DNA of 64,000 bases, from the NCBI RefSeq assembly GCF_051020955.1, contig NC_135021.1, positions 15,295,962-15,359,961 of the forward strand, written 5' to 3'. The notes beneath the pieces are model-generated. The model did no database searches. It was not told the DNA's origin and saw only the letters and a program-made list of their open reading frames with translations. The translations under genes were made by a program, and so were the position numbers. The stretch comes from Megalopta genalis (taxonomy: Eukaryota; Arthropoda; Insecta; Hymenoptera; Halictidae). This document shows positions 1 through 12,749 of the stretch, piece by piece (the first letter of the stretch is position 1; every line of letters starts with the position of its first letter).

Positions 1-295
1 TAGGTGATAAATGATTGTTCAAACCGTGGACGATTCTTTCCTTATTGTTTGTTCAAATGATTAAAATGTCTCGCTCGAATGTGTGTGTTCAAATGCTGTG
101 TTCGATAATCCCTCTTTTCGCGGCTGTGTTAATTGTTCGAAGCGAAAGATATCCTTCGTTTCGACGATATTCTCGCGTATTCGATCGATCTCAGGATTCT
201 GTGGCAATTATATCCACGAACTTTCGATCCGTATTTCGTACAACTTCGTTCTGATGAACTAAGCTGATAGACTAAAAACGTTTTCGTCTATAGCT
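1..295. other. Non-coding sequence
   Basis: AT-rich sequence with no convincing exon. The short open frames lack homology I recognise and lack splice context. Confidence 0.5.
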
Positions 296-416
296 ACATT
301 GCCATTTACATTACCATTTACATTGCCATTTAAAGTGCTATTTACATTGCCGTTTACTTTGCCGTTTACGTTGCAATCTACTTTACCGTTTACATTGTCA
401 TTTACATTGTCGTTTA
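296..416. repeat. 12-bp minisatellite
   Basis: About ten degenerate head-to-tail copies of a 12-bp unit close to CATTTACATTGC. Substitutions recur at the same unit positions (cattgc, ctttgc, cattgtc). The apparent ORF here, rich in PFTLPF, is only the repeat translated. Confidence 0.85.
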
Positions 417-2924
417 ATTCGCCTCCATCGTATATGAAAACTGTTTTGCCAGGGGTTGCAAGTTTTCATTCGTTGATCGCTAACGAGGGTTAATTAAACA
501 GCCTCGGCCGAACACTCGGCGGACGCTGCTTGTTCCCCGATCCGAGCGTATCCCGGTGGATATTTTGGTTCCGGGGCATCGTTTATCGAGGATATCAGTC
601 GGTTTCCTTGGATGATGCTTCTGGGAGCCGCGAAGTACACCGTCGTCGTGGCGGCGGCGACGGATAATGTGTGTTTCGGCCGCGGTGCCGAGAATAGTTC
701 AAAGTAAATAGCATGCCGTGAGTGGTGCCCTCTAATCTTCTTCTTCTTCTCACCGCGAGGAATATTCTGATTGCATTATGACCGAGCACGGCCAGATAAC
801 GCTTCGCCAAAGGGATATTCCCCCGTGGTTGATGTAACGCGGCTTCTCTCGCGCTTCTCGAGAAGAGAGAAGCTACCGCTTGGTGTCCGTTATGGCGGTT
901 CGAACGAGCGTTAGGGTAATCATTGTCCGTGTAACAGAACCGTACGATCTGCTACGCCCCTTATTTCAACCTTGCGGATACCAGCGGATCTTTTATGAGT
1001 CATTGTTTCTGGCTCGGAGTTCCTGCCGGGTACAATTTGTAACAGTATCGGAACAGATTATTGCTTATCAGAAATGAAAATCTGCGAAAGAGCCGGCGAA
1101 TGTTTCAACGCTCGTGTGCCTTCGTTGCTCGGAGATGCAATTTCAGTTAAGCATTGTTTCGAACGTGCCACAAAATTATGGCTAATGTTCGTACCAATTA
1201 CATAACTTCTTACAAAGGGCGCGAAGCACGTACTTTTCTCGCAGCTGCGACGAGTACAATTCGAGTATCAAAGCAGCCTCGTTATATCGTGACAAAATAG
1301 ATGCGAGAATTAAACCGCGCGTATAATGGATGACGCGTTTCGTAACACAGGTTCAGAACGTGATCCATTAGGAGCTAAATTCTTCTTACGGCAAGTGGAA
1401 AATCGTGTTTTAATGATACAGAATGTATAATAAGCACGAAAAAGTAGAACCGCCTTCTTATTACGACATACCTTTCAATTCGTAACGGTATCGCGCAGAT
1501 AATCGTTTGCCTGTTCTAAAATAATCCGCGTACAGTATATGCTTGATTCGCAGATTTTATATCTCTCGCGCGGGTCGTTGACTCTGTCGAAGTTTAATGT
1601 AATTCGCAACAGCTTAAAAGATTATCGAATCGTGCCCAGAAATGGAAATTCGTTAAGAACCGTCCCCGTTTTTTGGGGGGGAGGAGGGGGGTGATCGTTG
1701 TACGCGCGCCGAGGGATTGTTGCTCGACGATTTTCGATACCCTCTAGGTGTGTTCCGTAGGCCACAGGCCAATTCCTGTTATGTTACGGCCAGATTTTGA
1801 GTACACTCGCAATCTATATCGGGAACGTAATCTGACAGAGCGTCGCTATTAATAATTCGATGGTAGGTATAACCACGTATAGAGCAACGGCATATATAAA
1901 TTTCATTCTCCCTTTCAATCAATAACCCCATGGAACAGGAAACGTTTCGCCTTATCTACGCGCGATAAGCGAGAGCTGGTTTTGCAACTAAGTGATATTT
2001 AACGGGCAACGTTAACGACCCGTGTTCCATGCAACGGCCGGCCATAAATATCGCAATTATCACTTCCTAAATAAGCCACGCCTTATCGATTCCACGGCCG
2101 ATTACTTTAATCGTAGCCACGTTAACCTTGCAGCCAGCCGCGATACGTTATTGCCTTGTAATGTATGAAATAATCCCGGATATATTCCCGCGGCATTCCC
2201 ACGAGTAAGATCGGCCAACCAGAGATGCTGCCTCACCTGAACCTGGGGTTCTTAACCTTAAGGTTCACGTCTTTCAGCGACCTTCTCAATGGGGCTCGAA
2301 AATGATTGCGATTCAACTGGTACGTGCCGCCTATGTTACGGTCCCGGGCGGGCTGCGTTAATTAGTGCATTCGAAAATGGTGGTTTTCGATAGCGCGAAG
2401 CTCGAGCGTTTTACCTGAGCGAAATCGTTGTTTTTTAATTCCCTGGGCGATATTATCGTAAACGAGCTGTTTCGTTGCTGACCGAGTTCATGCATCTCCG
2501 AACACGATTCTAGCATTCTCCGGTGGTTGCGATTATTTTTAATGCAACATAAATACAAAAGAAACTGCAACATATAAATAAATTGCAAAATAAAATGCAA
2601 CGTAAGTTACAGTGAAAGAGGAAATCCATGAATTTTTTCAATGTCGCATACGATGTAGAATAGTACGATATAATTTAAAGAAAATGAAAAAAAATAGAGC
2701 TGCCATTTTAGTAATTTTCTTCTTGTATTCTGGAGAAATGCTGATAACATTCTTCTTCGTCTCTCGAAAGACGCGTCTAGATGTCCAACAGAAGTTTTTC
2801 ATTCGCAGAGAGGTCCGAAAAGATGGCTAGTTTTTACATCCTCCGGCGATGACTTCGACAATGTTGTCACTACTGTCAGCGAGATGAAAACTGTTTATAG
2901 CTCCTAATTCACTCGGCATACATC
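417..2924. other. Non-coding sequence, no gene seen
   Basis: No exon with a plausible splice pattern or recognisable protein on either strand. It includes a G-rich run at 1675-1691 (three G tracts on the + strand) and a small hairpin near 2366-2390. It may be distal upstream or intronic sequence of the SoxD gene. Confidence 0.45.
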
Positions 2925-3173
2925 TTAACACGTTCCGTGCCGAGCTTTTTTTACTCGAATCTTCACACTTTGATATTTGACTAAAACTTGATGTATTACG
3001 TGCAATTATTAATTCTCGTACACATAACAACGTAACAAAAACTTATCAACGCCCATTCTTGCGGTGGAAATTGATTCTTCGGTTCTAAATTTCTTGTAAA
3101 CAATTTGTTCAGTTCACTAAGTAAACATGCAAGCGTGTACCATCGATGGTACACGTGGCACGGAACGTGTTAA
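2925..3173. mobile_element. TTAA-flanked MITE, family A (CACGTTCCGTGCC ends)
   Basis: TTAA at 2925-2928 and 3170-3173 flank perfect terminal inverted repeats, CACGTTCCGTGCC and its complement. The 249-bp element has no transposase. A 22-bp perfect palindrome lies at 3134-3155 (core ACCATCGATGGT), 18 bp from the right end. TTAA duplications are the hallmark of the piggyBac superfamily, so this is probably a non-autonomous piggyBac-like element. Confidence 0.85.
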
Positions 3174-3260
3174 TGCGCAATTTTATCATCTTCCCAGATG
3201 TCAAGAATTTTTTCACACGAATGACCATTTTACAAGCTCCTCTTTTAAAAGCTTGGGCAA

Positions 3261-3535
3261 CGGCACTTTCAGCCGAAGGAAAAAACGACTGCAATACCCA
3301 ATTTGTTCAACGTACATGCTACCACCGATATACGAATTGTATCATGCCCATAAATGAGTTGCAAGAATTTGTTTTCAAAAATTACCGTTTCTCGACATTT
3401 CCTCGCCATTTTTCTCCGTTCATTGGTAATCGGTAGTTGCACTTTCAGCGATACGAAACGTGTCTACAAGATCCGGTTTGCTCAACGTACATGCTCGAAC
3501 TAATATACAATTGTGTATCACGGGCATAAACAATC
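3261..3535. repeat. Local direct duplication, about 100 bp, diverged
   Basis: A segment at 3261-3357 recurs diverged at 3437-3535, about 176 bp downstream. Shared blocks include CACTTTCAG, CAACGTACATGCT and a cat-ggcataaa block, in the same order. No coding function is apparent. Confidence 0.6.
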
Positions 3536-6500
3536 TTATTATCGCTTAACATTTATTTCTCTTCGTGACGTGCAAAAATCAAGGGTACCAAAATTATCAT
3601 TTCTCAGCTATTATCATTTCTCTACGAAATACCCATCAAAATAACTCGGATCACGTTAAAAATCGTCGTCGTCGCGAGTCGAACGGGATATCTAATGAAT
3701 CGAAGAATCGATCGGCGAAGCAAATGCGAATGAAACTCGTCGGCGGTGCCGATTATTCGCTCGCACGCTCGCCCGCTCGCTCGCTCGTTGGCGCGGCGCG
3801 TGTTCGCCCGCTCGAGAAGAGCACGTCGTTTGCAAAACGTTCCAGAATGAAATGGAAGTAGGTACTGGGCGGGCATTCAGCGCGGTTATACTTGTAACTT
3901 GGACGGCGACCCCGAGAGAAACCGCGAGTGCGGTAGTAAGAATTCCACTGTGCGCGGATGTGAATGAGCCCCGCAGCTGCTACATTCCTGTGTGCCATCG
4001 CCGCGGCTCCCTCTTTTCTTTTCTCCTCGTTCCGTTTTTCTATTTTTTTTTTCGTTTTCTTTCGTTCAGCGTTCCTCCTTCAATATTTTAGCCGAACGCA
4101 TCGCGGGGAGCCGGCCCGTCAAGATTTTTCCTCGGCCCGCGTCCAACCCGTCTTTCTCACCCTCTACACGCCGAGCAAATTTTTCGTCGGCCGCGTCCTG
4201 TACCCTGCCAGCGAACAGCAGTTTCGGTAATCGTTTCAACGCTGCCACTGCCGCCCTCGCTTTCGATCGGGCCCCTCCGATAGACAACGTGTTTATTGTC
4301 AATGTCTCCTCGTTTTACTCTGCTCCTTCCTTTTTCCATTTGCCGGGACGAAACGGCTCGAAATAATACGTCTTCGCGTCGCTAGACTCGTATCCTTGCT
4401 GTTTCGTGGCTGTTTTATTCGTCGAATTATTAATTAGTATAAATAGATTTTGTCGATCGTGCCACATTGTTCGAGCATTTTCGTCGAAGATCGAACGTAA
4501 CGGAGGTCTTTGTGAAACGATCGTAATCGTAAATTTTGTATCGATGCAACGAAGCAGTAACGTCGATTGTGAAATAGAGTCGAGAAGTAATGAGTCGATT
4601 GATAATATCGCTTGTAAAATGAACCAGGACGTCGTTCTCAGAGATTTCATTCCACAGACCGTGAACGATTGGCCGATAAATCGACGAATAGACGTCATCG
4701 GCAACAAGATTATTAGTAGAAAAATCAAATAATAAAAGTAAGATCTTTTATAGAGCAATCTACTAGCGTCGAATGATAAAATCGCAAGCTAAAGCAGAGA
4801 ATAAGGCTACAGAATTAAAATCGCTTGTACGCGACGGAGTCAAAAAACGAGTAGACTGCGGATTGAATGCATGTGTAGCAAAAATCACTAGATGAAATAG
4901 CAAAATGTGAGGGGATTGAACAAAATTTCAGAACGTTGCTATTTTCAGTTTACTAGAATTATTAAAGGAACAAATATATTTTCGTTGAATTTTCTTTTTC
5001 TTAAAATCGAGTTGGAACATTTATATTTCGCATAGACGTTCGCAGTCTGATGATCATCGAGCTTTCCGCTTTCCGAGGTACAGAATTTCTGGACACATAG
5101 TAATAAAATCGCTAGGCAGACGATGCAAGCCATTAGCACGGTGCAGTAAATTCGTTGACGAAGCAGACCAAAGGATGCAGAAGCACTGGCTTCGCGGACA
5201 ATGGAATGCTCCTAGGAAGGTTTCGCGAATTTCCCGGAGGAGAGTGCGCATTGTCGGCCGAATGGCTGGGCGGTTGATCGCTCTGTTTGGATAATTGAAG
5301 TGTAATCCGAGCGGCTCGAGGGGCAATTAACGAGCGCTATTCCAAAACGAGCACAGAACTCGGAGCGGAGCGGAGGCACCGCGCGCGCCTGCCAGGATGC
5401 GAGTTTCAATTCACGCGTATTTCTGGTTTACCCCGGTTCCCGCGTGTCGTCCGAATCTTTATTTCGGTTCTCACGTTTCGCCGGCGTATGCACGGGACAC
5501 ACGAATGCAGGCGCGTGCGCCGAAATAAATATTGCATATTTCTGTACGGATGCACCGCGTCGGAACGCGGCTCATATCGGCTTACGATACAGCGACGCGC
5601 GCTACCATGCCGTTGCGATTCGACTTCGCACTCGTTCCATGGACGAACGGAACGATAACGGAAGGATGACAATCGATGACGTACACACCTTGGTACGATA
5701 CTCGAGAAAGCATCCGTTTCCGAATTCAGCGAAACCCCGTTTTCCACGTTTCACGCTCGTGCTTAAATATCTACGGTGCGCCCGGTTTTTTACGTTTTAT
5801 TCGGTAAAACGCATCGTAAAGAAACCAGCACGATTTACGACGATAATTCGCATTTGATGGAACATTAATATTACGAATCTAGCGTAGGAATAAATAAGTT
5901 GGAAACTCGTTAATGTACAACACAAGGGAAACGTTGACGCGCAAACGAGCATATTAACACATTTTACGCGACTCGTTCTCCCGACAATTTGACTGGAACC
6001 GTAATTTTAGAAAGTCGTACCAATTATTTAATATGCTATGAACTTTCATTTCGGGGTTTACTTAGCTCTTCTCGTCGTCAAGTTTTCCTGCGACATAGCC
6101 CCAGCAAAAGTTATTATTTTATGAAGCACTGGTTTATGCAAACAGAGGTACGCTTTTCGACCGACAGCATACGAAAAACGTGCCGGTACGTGTCGCGCGT
6201 GCAACGCGTCAACGTAGAAAGATGCACCGGTAACTATTTCACATGAGTGCGCGAAGTTCGAGAAATGCGCACAGCTGCACCGACAAGAAAAATTATGATA
6301 AACAGGGTCATTTTGGGGACACGAAAAGATGTTTTTTCCTGTGAAAATTCTGCTAATCTTTTTAAAAATACAATAAAGGTATTTTACCGGTCGTGTAACC
6401 ATTACATCGGACAATAACCGAGGATCGATAAAGATCGCCTAGCCGGCTGATGAACAACAGACGTTCCTCTCGCGAGCCGAGTGTCGCATTCCGCTCGGCT

Positions 6501-6978
6501 AGGCTCTCACGCACGCATAATTTCCCAGGCCCGGGTACACGGATCGAAAACCCGGCATTACACCGAACAGATCCGACGCATCTCGTTCTCTCCGAGGACT
6601 TTTTACCACCGCGGCTGGTCGGAGAAAACGCTTCTACTCGGTAATACCGCAACGGGCTAAGTAATGGATACCTCGATCGGTCACGCACGATTCCCCGGCA
6701 TGAGTTACCCAGCAAAAAGGCACTGTTCGCGACCGCTTATGGCTGCTGCCCTGCGTAGATAGTCGGGGCGCGTGACGCTTCGAAGTTTGGAGAAACCCGA
6801 ATATTAACCCTTAGCTCTCCGCGCGCGTTTCTCGAGTACCGCCTACCGGCAACTCCGGCACATTTTTGGAGCAAAGCGCCTGAGAAAAGGACAAGAAAAG
6901 GTGAACAAATGATAACAAATGAAACTCGCTAGAATAGAGAACGACAGTAAACGATGTAAAAAAAATAAATGCGTTATC
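3536..6978. other. Non-coding sequence
   Basis: No supported gene. It contains a GCTC-rich run near 3758-3790 (degenerate CGCTCG repeats), a pyrimidine-rich tract near 4015-4080 and moderately GC-rich sequence at 5330-5700 and 6460-6850. Open frames of 100-150 codons occur on both strands but lack splice structure, known domains or consistent codon use. Confidence 0.45.
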
Positions 6979-7446
6979 TTAACACATTGCGGACGGGGCT
7001 CTGCGCGTTCAACACGCCCTCAAAGACCGCACATTTTCGAACGCTCCAAAAACATGCTTGGCAAGTAACAGGAAGCGGATACGCACATTTCTAATTTGCA
7101 TTTAGTATTCTTAAATAATACTATATATACATAGTTTATATATCTGTTTATTATATAAGATTTTTTACATTTTAACTATTATTTATTATACAAATTTGAA
7201 TATTGATTTGGAGTGGCTATAATGACTGATCATTTCTACATGCTTGGAATGATTCATTTGTTTCGCTAAAATTACTTAGGAATGCGGGAGGCTTCGTTAC
7301 CATGGTTACGTAACAGAAATATTTGCGGCTGGTTGCTTGTTGCCGATTAAATAAAAAAAACATGAAAACGAGATATCTCGTGACCCGTCCGCAACGTTCA
7401 ATTTGCTAAAAACGAGATATCTCGTGAGCCGTCCGCAATGTGTTAA
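6979..7446. mobile_element. TTAA-flanked MITE, family B (CACATTGCGGACGG ends)
   Basis: TTAA at 6979-6982 and 7443-7446 bracket perfect 14-bp terminal inverted repeats CACATTGCGGACGG. The interior (468 bp in all) is AT-rich and non-coding. The right subterminal region carries the palindrome ACGAGATATCTCGT twice (7368-7381 and 7412-7425), each followed by a GTCCGCAA block, so the right end is partly duplicated. Probably a non-autonomous piggyBac-like element. Confidence 0.88.
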
Positions 7447-8722
7447 CATTCAAAAAGGGAGGGGTAGAAGAAATCAAAATTGTGTCGAACATCGTTTGAA
7501 AATGATTACAATCGTAAAAGTATTAATCAGCGTGGCCCGAACGTGGCCCGTGAGAGCAGCCACCAATCGATTTCCTCGCGCACCTCTCGATCGCGGTATC
7601 GCAGCGGTAGAAATTGAAATCGCGGTTCCCGAAGGGCTGATGCCGAAGACGAGAGGGTCCGCGCCACGTGCATCCCGCTGCATTATTCTCGGTTTTTTCG
7701 AGTGGCCATGGCCCCCGGTTCGTCCCCTCCGCCACCGTCGTTCGTCTCGTGGCTCTCTCGTACGTCGGAAAGAACGAGGAACACATAGACACCGTCAGAA
7801 GGGGCGCACGGGGGGGTTGAAGCGGAAGAGAAAGGAACAAAGCGAGGAACTCCAAGCATTGCGGGCCTCCGCGGTGCCCCGTGACTTCATTCTCGCGGCC
7901 ACGCGGCCGCAACACATACAAAATTAATTAAAGTCGGCGGTGAACCCAAGGGGCTGTTTATTGTACCTCTCCCCTTCGCCGAGAGGACCGCAAACGGGAT
8001 AGGGTGCCGGTTCCGCTGGGTGGGCGCCGCTTATTGTAGTGTTTCCTCTTCTTCTTCTTCTTCTTTGTTCTTTACACCGGCTCGCCTCCGCTCTCCTCTC
8101 CTCGCGCCACCTACTTCCTTTCTCCTGCCCCCTCTAACTCCTCCTCCTTTACTCCTCCTACAACCCTTAATGACTTACCGCCGATAACGACATGGACAAA
8201 TCCGGCCAGTTTCGAAACCACTCGTCCTATTTGCTACACGATCGTCGTGCAAAATAAAATGTTTGCGCATTGCGTGCAGGAAAGAGTTAAGTAGACGTTT
8301 GTTTGTTCTCTCTGAACACTTTGACGGCCGCTGTCGCGATCGCATAACTTCGCGATATTTTGAATTAGAAAAATCGATTCAGCGCAGCTTTTTTATAAAA
8401 TGTATCATAATTGTATTTTTCACAGAATTGATCCTATTCATGTTATTAATGAAGCGTATCGTAATTGCACCATTAAAAAGTGTATCATAATTACGCTATT
8501 ATCGCTTTGACTGTTTGTGTTATTCGTATGTGGCTGACAGAATTATTAAAAATTATTTCTTGGAATTCATTGTTACGGTAATCGATTATAATTTCTTAGC
8601 GTTATTAAGGTTCGCAAGAAGTAAGTTGGAAATTCTTCGTCTTTAATTATTTCCTTACCGGAATGAGACAATTTTTGTTTCTTGCATAGATTCATTTACT
8701 TTTATTCCTGGATGTTGACAAC
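7447..8722. other. Non-coding sequence with CTT and pyrimidine tracts
   Basis: No supported exon. A CTTCTT run lies near 8048-8067, followed by CT-rich sequence to about 8165. The 174-codon open frame at 7403-7927 starts inside MITE B and has no recognisable domain. Confidence 0.45.
8431..8575 (+). repeat. Diverged dispersed repeat, copy 1
   Basis: This stretch aligns collinearly with 27270-27420 (shared blocks ATTATTAATGAA, TATCATAATTA-like, CTTTGACTG, GTGGCTGACAGAAT-like). Similarity seems to resume near 8605 and 27655 (TTCGCAAGA). It looks like an old interspersed repeat; the ends are unclear. Confidence 0.6.
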
Positions 8723-8785
8723 TAGACTGCAGATTTTTGTGCAAAATAAACATCGTATAACTTGATGGCAAGAAACATAAGTCAA
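8723..8785 (+). mobile_element. Solo end of the TA-GACYGCGGAT MITE family
   Basis: TAGACTGCAGATTTTTGTGC followed by AAAATAAA and a GGCAAGAAACA block matches one end of the family whose complete copies lie at 10992, 11317, 19061 and 56905. No partner end is clear. Confidence 0.5.
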
Positions 8786-10991
8786 GTGGCTGGTGTGGTT
8801 CTAATAAAAGATTTATATAATATAAAAATATTCTCAAATTCTACAAAAAGATGCATAAAATATTTTATTCCGACTTAGAAGAAATGAAGCTTTTAATGAT
8901 TTGGAAGTAGCGTGTCCACATTCTTACACTTCCCTACGTCTCGCCTTTTCAATTTTACTCATCGATGTCACAAGAAGAAAACGAACATCTAATTTTCTCC
9001 CGTAACCGCCAACGGGCTCGAACAATTTTTATTTTGCAGAAGAATCTAGCCTCCTGGACGAATTGATCGCTACGTAACCCGTTGGCAGTCCTAGTCTCGT
9101 TAGACGAGTTCTGCATCGATCATTTTTCTCGCGCGAGGAACGCGAACACGTCGCAGCGGACCTCTCCGAGGATTATGCTGATTATAAAGAAATTAGCATG
9201 ATCGAAACAGGGCGGTTCGATCCGCGAACGATCGCGTTGGATTCCTCAGCAACCGAGTGCCAACGACCGATGGTTAATGCTCGTCGGAGAAACGTAATTT
9301 AGCGCTTCCACGGGGCAGAAGGGAGCCGACCGACGTTCCCCGACTGCAACTAGTTCTCTGTTTAATCAACATTGTGGTTTTTGCCCTGCCTTCGCTTAAT
9401 CCGTACTGTGTCATTCGTTAATGCCCACCTCTACTGTCCCCTTCTTGCGCCGATTCTGCGATTCAAACATCCCTCGGACGATGTTTGAACGCCAGTATGC
9501 CGGCCTTTTTGCTACAATTACGCCGGTGGAGGTATCATTACTTATCCACCGGTGTTCGAACCTTCTTTGATCTATTTTCGAGGCGATCCCTCCGCTACCT
9601 TTTCTCTCGGTCCACGGGTACGTTCTGTTTCTTCTTCTGCGGCTCGAATTGCAGGTCGACGTGCAGGAATTCCCGCTCCCGATGCAAAACTTTGATCACT
9701 CGTGGAAATTACGGCGATGTTGCTGTTTTGTCACTGACCTCGCTCGATTCGATGAGAGTATTTATACCGTTAACATGTGTTTACACACTGACATTTTATA
9801 TTGCGACTATGATCGTTCCTCGCTCCATAATTCATGCGTGCAAATTAAGAACGATGTCGACGCGTATCGCAGGCATTCGTCGCTTGTTACAGCGATGATC
9901 ATACTTTGGACTCGTTTGACTTTACTCGAATTTGCTTAATATGTACCAACGAAATTCCCCTTGTCTCACCGCGATTAATAGGACAGTTCTTGCAAAGTGT
10001 TCGGTTATGGACGAACAAAATTCCCCGGGCAGAGTTATTGTCACGGAGAAAAAACGTTTCAGCGGCCGTTCGTACTCGGCATTTCAATATCGCCGGAACA
10101 ATAAAATTCCCCGGATTCATAATTCCCCGAGCAAAAAACATTCTAAATCATTCGCGACCCGTGGTACGATGTCACGAATGTCGTCGGTGACCCCGGACGC
10201 GATAAATCCATAAAAGTCTAATGACATAACATAACTCGTTGCATCATGCCTTATCACCGTCTCTCGCGCTCGTAAAACAGAAATTTCATAGCGGTCACGC
10301 TAACGAGGAAACTCTGGTAGCCGAAAAATTCGTAAAAATACCGCTTTTTACGAATAAATCGAATAACACTCGAATCTGCACTTTTATGGTTGCACCAAAA
10401 ACTCTGAAAATTGCAAGAAAAATCGCTATCGTTATTATTATTATTATAATATTGAATTGTAAAGAAGAAGCGCCTGACCTGTTTACGTCAAATAAATAAA
10501 TAATCGGCATCGCAGCTTTTCAATATCTCCTTCGTTAAATAAACTATTTTGATTCTATGGAATTTGTTGGGGTTGGCAGTCGCGGGAATTATTAAAGAAA
10601 TCAGAGTTTCCTCTTCGCTGTGCCATTTCTTTTCCAGCGTCCCTGAAGCGGAGCGTTTCTTCGAAGCGGATCGCGTGACGCGTCTCCCGCATTCGCACAC
10701 AAACGCTTCGAGCTGCTGGCGAAGAAAAAATCGCGACGATTGCTCGGCTACGTTTCACGACGACGTTCGTTGACGTGTCGGTAAACCAATCGAGGTGTCG
10801 AAGCGGCTCGAGATGACAGCGGCGACGACGTTTCTCCGCTCGACGAAGGAAGGGACGTTATATGTTTTTGGATGCTGCGGAATGTTCCATACCTTTCCAC
10901 AATTCTGTTTCTGGATCATTCCTTGTTACTGTAAACCGTAACATTGCCAATGAAACACGACTTCTTAAAATTTCACGAAAGCAGTTAATAA
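8786..10991. other. Non-coding sequence
   Basis: No convincing exon. At 9950-10130 the motif AATTCCCC recurs about four times, without clear periodicity. Confidence 0.45.
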
Positions 10992-11165
10992 TAGACTGCG
11001 GATTTTATACAACTATGAGAAAAATGAATAGGCGAAGTGTGGCTGTTAATGCATTAATTCCGACTTATTAAACTTATTTAGCCGAAGAAAAGTGGTGCAC
11101 TTGTCTGTCTTACGTTTCGGAATTGACGCAGACAATTTTTATTATGCGTTAAGATCCGCGGTCTA
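10992..11165. mobile_element. TA-GACYGCGGAT MITE, complete copy 1
   Basis: TA at 10992-10993 and 11164-11165 flank inverted ends GACTGCGGATTTTA and GACCGCGGATCTTA (right end read on the - strand). The two ends differ just inside: one continues into a TATGAGAAAAATGAA block, the other into AATAAAAATTGTCTGCG. No coding capacity; 174 bp. TA duplication suggests Tc1/mariner-type mobilisation. Confidence 0.75.
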
Positions 11166-11316
11166 CTTACTAGAAATGAAGAAGCCAGTCTGCGATAAAG
11201 TAATTACAGGCTATTTCGATCGTAAACATACGGTACGAGAGCAGAAAAGACTAAAGCATCACAACTGTGGCCTAAAACATCATCTTACCTCGTAGAAAAC
11301 ATGGGTGCGTAATTAC

Positions 11317-11486
11317 TAGATTGCAGATTTTCATGCGAAATAAAAATTGTTTGCGTTGATTGTAAGAAACAGGAGCAACATCAAATTGTCTTCGTTCTTC
11401 TCACAATTTTAATAAACTGAAGCTAATACACCGAGATGAGATCTTCGAATCTGTTCACTTAAGTAATTACTAGAATCCGCAGTTTA
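11317..11486. mobile_element. TA-GACYGCGGAT MITE, complete copy 2
   Basis: Ends TAGATTGCAGATTTT and TAAACTGCGGATT (read on the - strand). The left half carries the family block AATAAAAATTGTTTGCG followed by AAGAAACAGGAGC. It is 170 bp and more diverged than copy 1, in a cluster of three copies within 0.8 kb. Confidence 0.65.
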
Positions 11487-11565
11487 GTAATTACCTAGAA
11501 GAAACTCTATCAATTTACCATAAAATCTTAACCAAAGAATGCTGAAGCAAGCTCGACGCTAACGT

Positions 11566-11768
11566 CTGCACTGCGGATTTTATGCATTTATGAGAAAAAG
11601 GAATAAATGAAATTCGAAACAGTGAAAAGAATTCAAAAAGTTCTGAGATACCATTTGTATTACGTTCAACTCATCGAGCTTATTAAAAAGAGGAATAGAT
11701 ACTCGTTAAGCTACTGCATGTTACAGTCGATGCAGACAATATTTATTTTCTATAAAGATCCGCTAATA
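11566..11768. mobile_element. TA-GACYGCGGAT MITE, complete copy 3 (diverged)
   Basis: The left end reads ACTGCGGATTTTATGCATTT followed by ATGAGAAAAAG. The right end on the - strand reads TTAGCGGATCTTTATAG, followed by the AATAAATATTGTCTGC block. Terminal TA dinucleotides are eroded. Confidence 0.6.
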
Positions 11769-12749
11769 ACCTAGATACGACATAAAACCGAAATCAAGGC
11801 AAGAATGTCTCATGGCTGAACGTTTAAAATTCGAATACTCGAGTTGCATAAGATAGCCGTAGACTTCTGTGATCCGCCGGCTGTCCGGGCCAATTTCGAG
11901 TCCTGCTTTATCCCCCGGCGCGTTTCCCCGAATTTTGATCGGATCGGTGTCGCGAGAGGGGTGAACTAACTCTGTGTTGCGGAAGGATCAAGAAAAAGGG
12001 CTGGCAAGAGGACGAACCTAAATAAGAAAAGAAAGCACGTCTTGCCGGGGAAACGGAGGAAAGCCGTGACGAAAGGTGGAAGCATGGCGGTAAGGTGACG
12101 GGGGGTTGCTTTGGCAGCGCCCCGACGTCCCCCAGTCCCGTGGGAGAGGCGCCCGTCGCTCCACGCACGATCCTAGCAGAAAGATCTGCTCGGGCCGGCG
12201 AGAGATAAGAAGCCGAAGACAATAATCCCACTGACAGTCGGCTCATCGTCGCGGCTTATTTCGGCGCGGTGCGTTCAGCCCTGAGCCGCTAAGAGGAACA
12301 TGCTCCTCGATGTCTGCTGTCAACCGGTGCCGTCGCGGTTTAATGCCGCTAATGCCCTCGGACCCCGAGTGCACCGAGCCTCCGATACGATTCAGAGAGC
12401 CTCCTCCCCTCTTCTGATCGAATAAAAGAACTTCTTCCTCGTCTAGAACAGGCCGCGGGAAACATAAAGACCGCCATTGTGGGTACACGAGTCGCGTCTG
12501 GCCGGAGCACTCGTCGGACGAAGCCTCCGGACGGGATTCGTCTTATTGTTCCTGAAACGTTGTCCGCAGAGACGCTATGTAGGCCATCGGCCCTTGATGA
12601 GGGTAATCCTTGTCGTTCTTGATTCAGAGGCGGTGTTGGATTACCGATTTTATCGGACGCTCCTCCCTTCGGGATGCGACTTTCCTTCGCGCCGCCTGCG
12701 TTTGCTACGCTGAGCGTGTACACTATTGCGATATTTTATTGATTCTGAG
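11769..12749. other. GC-rich non-coding block
   Basis: From about 11870 to 12720 the sequence is clearly GC-richer than its surroundings. Open frames of 80-124 codons overlap on both strands, but none shows a domain or splice context I recognise. It could be an old exon, a promoter or simply compositionally distinct sequence. Confidence 0.4.

Noticed and set aside
299..493. 64-codon frame rich in PFTLPF
   Set aside because: It is the 12-bp tandem repeat translated (four codons per unit).
1675..1691. G-quadruplex candidate
   Set aside because: Only two long G runs and one GG pair are present; four tracts with short loops can be drawn only by splitting runs, and nothing links it to a gene.
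7403..7927. 174-codon open frame on the + strand
   Set aside because: It starts inside the right end of a TTAA MITE, has no recognisable domain, and overlaps long frames on the other strand, as GC-rich sequence often does.
11908..12723. Overlapping 80-124 codon frames on the - strand in a GC-rich block
   Set aside because: No splice context, domain or consistent codon bias; the block is described only as compositionally distinct.
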